DNA of 64,000 bases from an uncultured Serinicoccus sp. GTDB taxonomy: Bacteria > Actinomycetota > Actinomycetes > Actinomycetales > Dermatophilaceae. The stretch is from the NCBI RefSeq assembly GCF_947487915.1, contig NZ_CANKYH010000001.1, forward strand, positions 310,001-374,000, read 5' to 3'. Within the stretch, counting starts at the first letter, position 1, and each line of letters begins with the position of its first letter. The position numbers were made by a program, and so were the translations under genes. The notes beneath the pieces are model-generated. The model was not told where the DNA came from and searched no databases. It worked only from the letters and a program-made list of their open reading frames with translations. This document shows positions 60,946 through 64,000 of this stretch, in pieces.

Positions 60946-63111
60946 TCAGCCGTCGATCGCCAGAGCGAACGGCAGGACCGCCTCCGCCCCCGCCCGGCGC
61001 AGCGCCCGCGCGGCCACCGTGATCGTCCACCGCGAGTCCACGACGTCGTCGACGAGGAGCACCGGCCCTCGGGCGTCCTGCAGCGCCCCGGCCAGCTCGG
61101 ACCCGACGACCACCCGGTCCCACACGTTGGCGAGGCGGAAGGCGCTGTTGCCCCCGGGTTCGCCCACTGGGCCCCCGTGGGCCAGGTCGAGGGAGCCCAG
61201 CAGTGGGAGCCGCCCGATCTGGCTGATCTGCTCGGCCAGCGACCCCACGACCGCCGGCCGGCGGCGCGAGGGCATGGCCACCACGCCCACGGGTCGGCTG
61301 GTCCACCCCCAGCCCGCGAGCACCTGCACGACCGCCCGGACGACGTCGTCCGGCACCGGCTGCACGGGGGCCATCTCCTGATCGGGGTCGTCGGGGTCGG
61401 CGACCCTCGACGTCCCCGCGTCGAGCACGCCGCGCAGCCGCTGACCCCATCCGAGGTCGGAGAGCCGGGCCAGCGCCCGACCCGGACCCGCCTGCTCCTC
61501 CGGGGTGATCTTGCCCTTGACGTCGACGCCGAGCCGGGGCATACCCGTCGGCCACTGTCCCCGCGGCTCGACGAGCACCCCGACGGCCCCCAGCCGTTCG
61601 CGAGCAGCCCCGACGGCGTCCGTCGGCACCTCCGTCGGGAACCACGCCCCGGCGCACCGGTCGCAGCGCCCGCAGGGCTCGGCGCTGGGGTCGTCGAGGC
61701 ACTCCTGCAGGAACTCCATCCGGCACCGCTCGCCCTGCTGGTAGGCGACCATCAGCTCGGCCTCACGCACCCGCGCCTCGGCCACCCGGGTGTAGCGCTC
61801 CCGGTCGTAGACCCAGGGCTCCCCGGTCGCCGCCCAGCCCCCGCGGACCTTCTCCACGGCCCCGTCGACGTCCAAGACCTTGAGCAGCAGCTCCAGACGG
61901 GTGCGGCGCACGTCCACGATCGTCTCCAGCGCCGGCGTCGACAACGGCCGGTCGCTGTCTGCCAACGCGGCCAGCACGGCGTCGGCCTGGTCCTGGCGAG
62001 GCATCGACACGGTTGCGAAGTAGTTCCAGATGTCGCGGTCCTCGGACCCCGGGAGGAGCAGCACGTCGGCGCGCTCCGTGGCACGGCCGGCGCGGCCGAC
62101 CTGCTGGTAGTAGGCCACCGGCGAGCTGGGTGCCCCGAGGTGCACGACGAAGCCGAGGTCGGGCTTGTCGAACCCCATCCCCAGGGCGCTCGTCGCGACG
62201 AGGGCCTTGACCCGGTTGTCCCGCAGGGCACCCTCCAGCCGCTCGCGGTCCTCGGTGTCGGTGCGCCCGGTGTAGGCCGCCACCTCGTGCCCGGCGGCGG
62301 CGAGCGCCTCGGCGACGTCCTCGGCGGCGGACACGGTGAGGCAGTAGATGATGCCGCTCCCGGGCAGGCTCTCCAGATGCGCCAGCAGCCACCCCAGCCG
62401 CTGCTCGGGGGTGAGCCTCGGCAACACCCCCAGGCGCAGGGAGGACCGGGCCAGCGGCCCGCGGATGGTGCGCACCTCGCGCCCGCCCACCCCCAGCTGC
62501 TCGACGACGTCCTCGACCACCCGCTCGTTGGCCGTCGCGGTGGTCGCCAGGACCGGGGTCCCCGTGGCCAACGCGTCCAGCAGCGTCCGGATCCGGCGGT
62601 AGTCGGGCCGGAAGTCGTGACCCCAGTCGCTGATGCAGTGGGCCTCGTCGACGACGAGCAGCCCGCACCGCGCGGCGAGGTCGGGCAGCTGCTCCTCCCG
62701 GAAACGCGGGTTGTTGAGCCGCTCCGGGCTCACCAGCAGCACGTCCACCTCGTCTGCGGCGAGCGCCGCCCGCACCTCGTCCCACTCGGTGGCGTTGGCC
62801 GAGTTCATCGTCACGGCGCGCACCCCGGCCCGCGCCGCGGCGGCGATCTGGTCACGCATCAGCGCCAACAGCGGGGACACGATGACGGTCGGCCCGGACC
62901 CCTCGGCCCGCCGCAGCGCCGTCGCCACGAAGTACACCGCCGACTTGCCCCACCCCGTGCGCTGCACCACCAGCACCCTCGCCCGCTCGCGCACCAGCGC
63001 CTCGACAGCCTCCAGCTGCCCGTCCCGGAACTGCGCGTCGTCCCGGCCCACGAGCCGCCGCAGAGCCTCCTGCACCGCCGTCACCAGCTCCTGCCCGCTC
63101 ACCTGCTGCAT
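60946..63111 (-). CDS. RecQ-like DNA helicase with C-terminal phosphoribosyltransferase-like segment
   Basis: This ~721-aa SF2 helicase has the Q-motif region FRDGQLEAVEALV, Walker A VVQRTGWGKSAV, motif II VVDEAHCISDWGHDFRPDYR (DEAH), LATTATANERV, then GMGFDKPDLGFVVHLGAPSSPVAYYQQVGRAGR. A zinc-binding RecQ-Ct (CRMEFLQECLDD...CGRCDRC) follows. The last ~150 residues contain GPVLLVDDVVDSRWT, the PRPP loop of phosphoribosyltransferases, as in the ComF/amidophosphoribosyltransferase fold. The ATG at 63111 (MQQVSGQELV) is preferred to the longer open frame. It probably works in DNA repair; the role of the PRTase-like tail is unknown. Confidence 0.9.
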   Translation of the reverse strand: MQQVSGQELVTAVQEALRRLVGRDDAQFRDGQLEAVEALVRERARVLVVQRTGWGKSAVYFVATALRRAEGSGPTVIVSPLLALMRDQIAAAARAGVRAVTMNSANATEWDEVRAALAADEVDVLLVSPERLNNPRFREEQLPDLAARCGLLVVDEAHCISDWGHDFRPDYRRIRTLLDALATGTPVLATTATANERVVEDVVEQLGVGGREVRTIRGPLARSSLRLGVLPRLTPEQRLGWLLAHLESLPGSGIIYCLTVSAAEDVAEALAAAGHEVAAYTGRTDTEDRERLEGALRDNRVKALVATSALGMGFDKPDLGFVVHLGAPSSPVAYYQQVGRAGRATERADVLLLPGSEDRDIWNYFATVSMPRQDQADAVLAALADSDRPLSTPALETIVDVRRTRLELLLKVLDVDGAVEKVRGGWAATGEPWVYDRERYTRVAEARVREAELMVAYQQGERCRMEFLQECLDDPSAEPCGRCDRCAGAWFPTEVPTDAVGAARERLGAVGVLVEPRGQWPTGMPRLGVDVKGKITPEEQAGPGRALARLSDLGWGQRLRGVLDAGTSRVADPDDPDQEMAPVQPVPDDVVRAVVQVLAGWGWTSRPVGVVAMPSRRRPAVVGSLAEQISQIGRLPLLGSLDLAHGGPVGEPGGNSAFRLANVWDRVVVGSELAGALQDARGPVLLVDDVVDSRWTITVAARALRRAGAEAVLPFALAIDG

Positions 63112-63251
63112 ACCCCGACCGTAGCCGCCACCACCCCCACACCCACGACCCGCCGAGCCGCGCACGCACCCCGACCGCAGCGCGGCCACCCCGCACGCCA
63201 CCAGATCTTGAGCACCCCGCAGGAGCACCGACCTCCACTAGTGTGTGCTGC

Positions 63252-63965
63252 GTGAACTGGGACCCGGTAACCGCTGTCCTTTTCGACCTCGACGGGGTCC
63301 TGACCCCGACCGCGGACGTCCACATGCGAGCGTGGGAGACGATGTTCACCCGACTCCTGGACCAGCAGCCCATCCCTCAGGAGCCCTACACCGACCAGGA
63401 CTACTTCGCCTACATCGACGGCAAGCCACGCTACGACGGCGTGCAGTCCTTCCTCGACGCCCGCGGCATCGACCTCCCCTACGGCCAGCCCTCGGACCCG
63501 CCCGAGCTGGCGAGCGTCTGCGGCCTGGGCAACCGCAAGAACGAGATCTTCAACGAGGTGCTCGCCGAGAGGGGCATCCGCGCCTACCCGGGGTCGCTGC
63601 GCCTGCTGGACGCCCTGGAGAAGCGCGGCATCGCGATGGCCGTCGTCTCCTCCTCCAAGAACGCGCCCTCGGTGCTCGCGGCGGCGGGCATCGCCGACCG
63701 CTTCCCGGTCGTCGTCGACGGCTCGGTCGCCAGTCGTGAGCAGCTCCCCGGCAAGCCCCACCCCGACACCTTCCTGTATGCCGCGTCCGAGCTCGGCCAC
63801 GAGCCCGCCACGTGCGTGGTGGTCGAGGACGCCGTGTCCGGGGTGCAGGCCGGAGCGGCCGGCGGGTTCGCCCGGGTGATCGGGGTCGACCGGGGTGCCG
63901 GTCGCTCGGTGCTGCGCGACGCCGGCGCGGACGAGGTCGTGTCCGACCTCGCCGACCTCGTCTGA
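63252..63965 (+). CDS. HAD-superfamily phosphatase/phosphoglucomutase-like hydrolase
   Basis: This 237-aa HAD hydrolase is read from GTG 63252; GTG 63243 would add three residues. The nucleophile motif is FDLDGVLTPTADVH, the cap domain follows (FTRLLDQQPIPQEPY), then motif II Ser in MAVVSSSKNAPS, the Lys/Pro loop GKPHPDTFL and motif IV VVEDAVSGVQAG. The order matches beta-phosphoglucomutase and related sugar-phosphate phosphatases. The substrate is unknown. The rest of the window (63966-64000) is an intergenic tail. Confidence 0.9.
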   Translation: MNWDPVTAVLFDLDGVLTPTADVHMRAWETMFTRLLDQQPIPQEPYTDQDYFAYIDGKPRYDGVQSFLDARGIDLPYGQPSDPPELASVCGLGNRKNEIFNEVLAERGIRAYPGSLRLLDALEKRGIAMAVVSSSKNAPSVLAAAGIADRFPVVVDGSVASREQLPGKPHPDTFLYAASELGHEPATCVVVEDAVSGVQAGAAGGFARVIGVDRGAGRSVLRDAGADEVVSDLADLV

Positions 63966-64000
63966 CCAGCCGCCCGCACGTCCGAGAGGAGACGCCCGAT

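Overview
This window comes from the chromosome of a high-GC actinobacterium. The pointers are a PknG-type kinase module, GTG starts and GTGA/ATGA gene overlaps, leaderless-style promoters, a DesK/DesR-like two-component pair and the B12-dependent NrdJ reductase with NrdR. Gene content and a recurring GGCATACC-like word suggest the Intrasporangiaceae/Ornithinimicrobiaceae part of the phylum, but this is inference. Two core blocks (about 1-25.5 kb and 48.9-64 kb) flank an accessory island (about 25.5-48.9 kb) with lower GC, different codon use, insertion sequences and defence genes.

Left core. A translationally coupled signalling operon runs from the window edge to 6557: a coiled-coil protein (partial), a PknG-like Ser/Thr kinase, a PP2C phosphatase, a VWA protein and an FHA protein. 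Three of these carry a similar short Cys-rich tag. Two paralogous membrane proteins, an M1 metallopeptidase, an SDR and a cupin, a DUF5129/TPM-like protein, a pRiA4b ORF-3 protein and a zinc alcohol dehydrogenase follow. From 24227 down to 16117 lies a minus-strand sugar or polyol operon (ABC ATPase, two permeases, binding lipoprotein, two TIM-barrel isomerases, one Gfo/Idh/MocA dehydrogenase). It diverges from a ROK regulator across an inverted-repeat operator candidate.

Island. It starts with a PH-domain protein, a small hypothetical protein and a PLD-helicase-DUF3427 protein, then an unrecognised two-gene unit whose second member looks like a PD-(D/E)XK nuclease. A nest of three ISL3-family elements follows, one inside another, with exact 8-bp target duplications for the inner two. 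Next come an internally deleted ISL3 copy that splits a small gene, a small membrane protein and a tyrosine recombinase. A complete four-gene QatABCD anti-phage system (40014-44677) follows. The island ends with a minus-strand group of a HIRAN-like/TPR-like protein, a coiled-coil protein and a GIY-YIG (MUG113/T5orf172) protein.

Right core. nrdR-nrdJ with possible NrdR boxes, two exported proteins, a response regulator/histidine kinase pair, a DUF222-type HNH protein, a flavin-dependent monooxygenase-like protein, a double VOC protein with pterin-dehydratase-like segments, a CPBP-like membrane protein, a RecQ-like helicase with a C-terminal phosphoribosyltransferase-like segment, and a HAD phosphatase.

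The strongest finds are the QatABCD locus, the nested ISL3 structure, the poorly described nuclease-bearing units in the island, and the core-specific GGCATACC word. No CRISPR array, rRNA or tRNA gene was seen.
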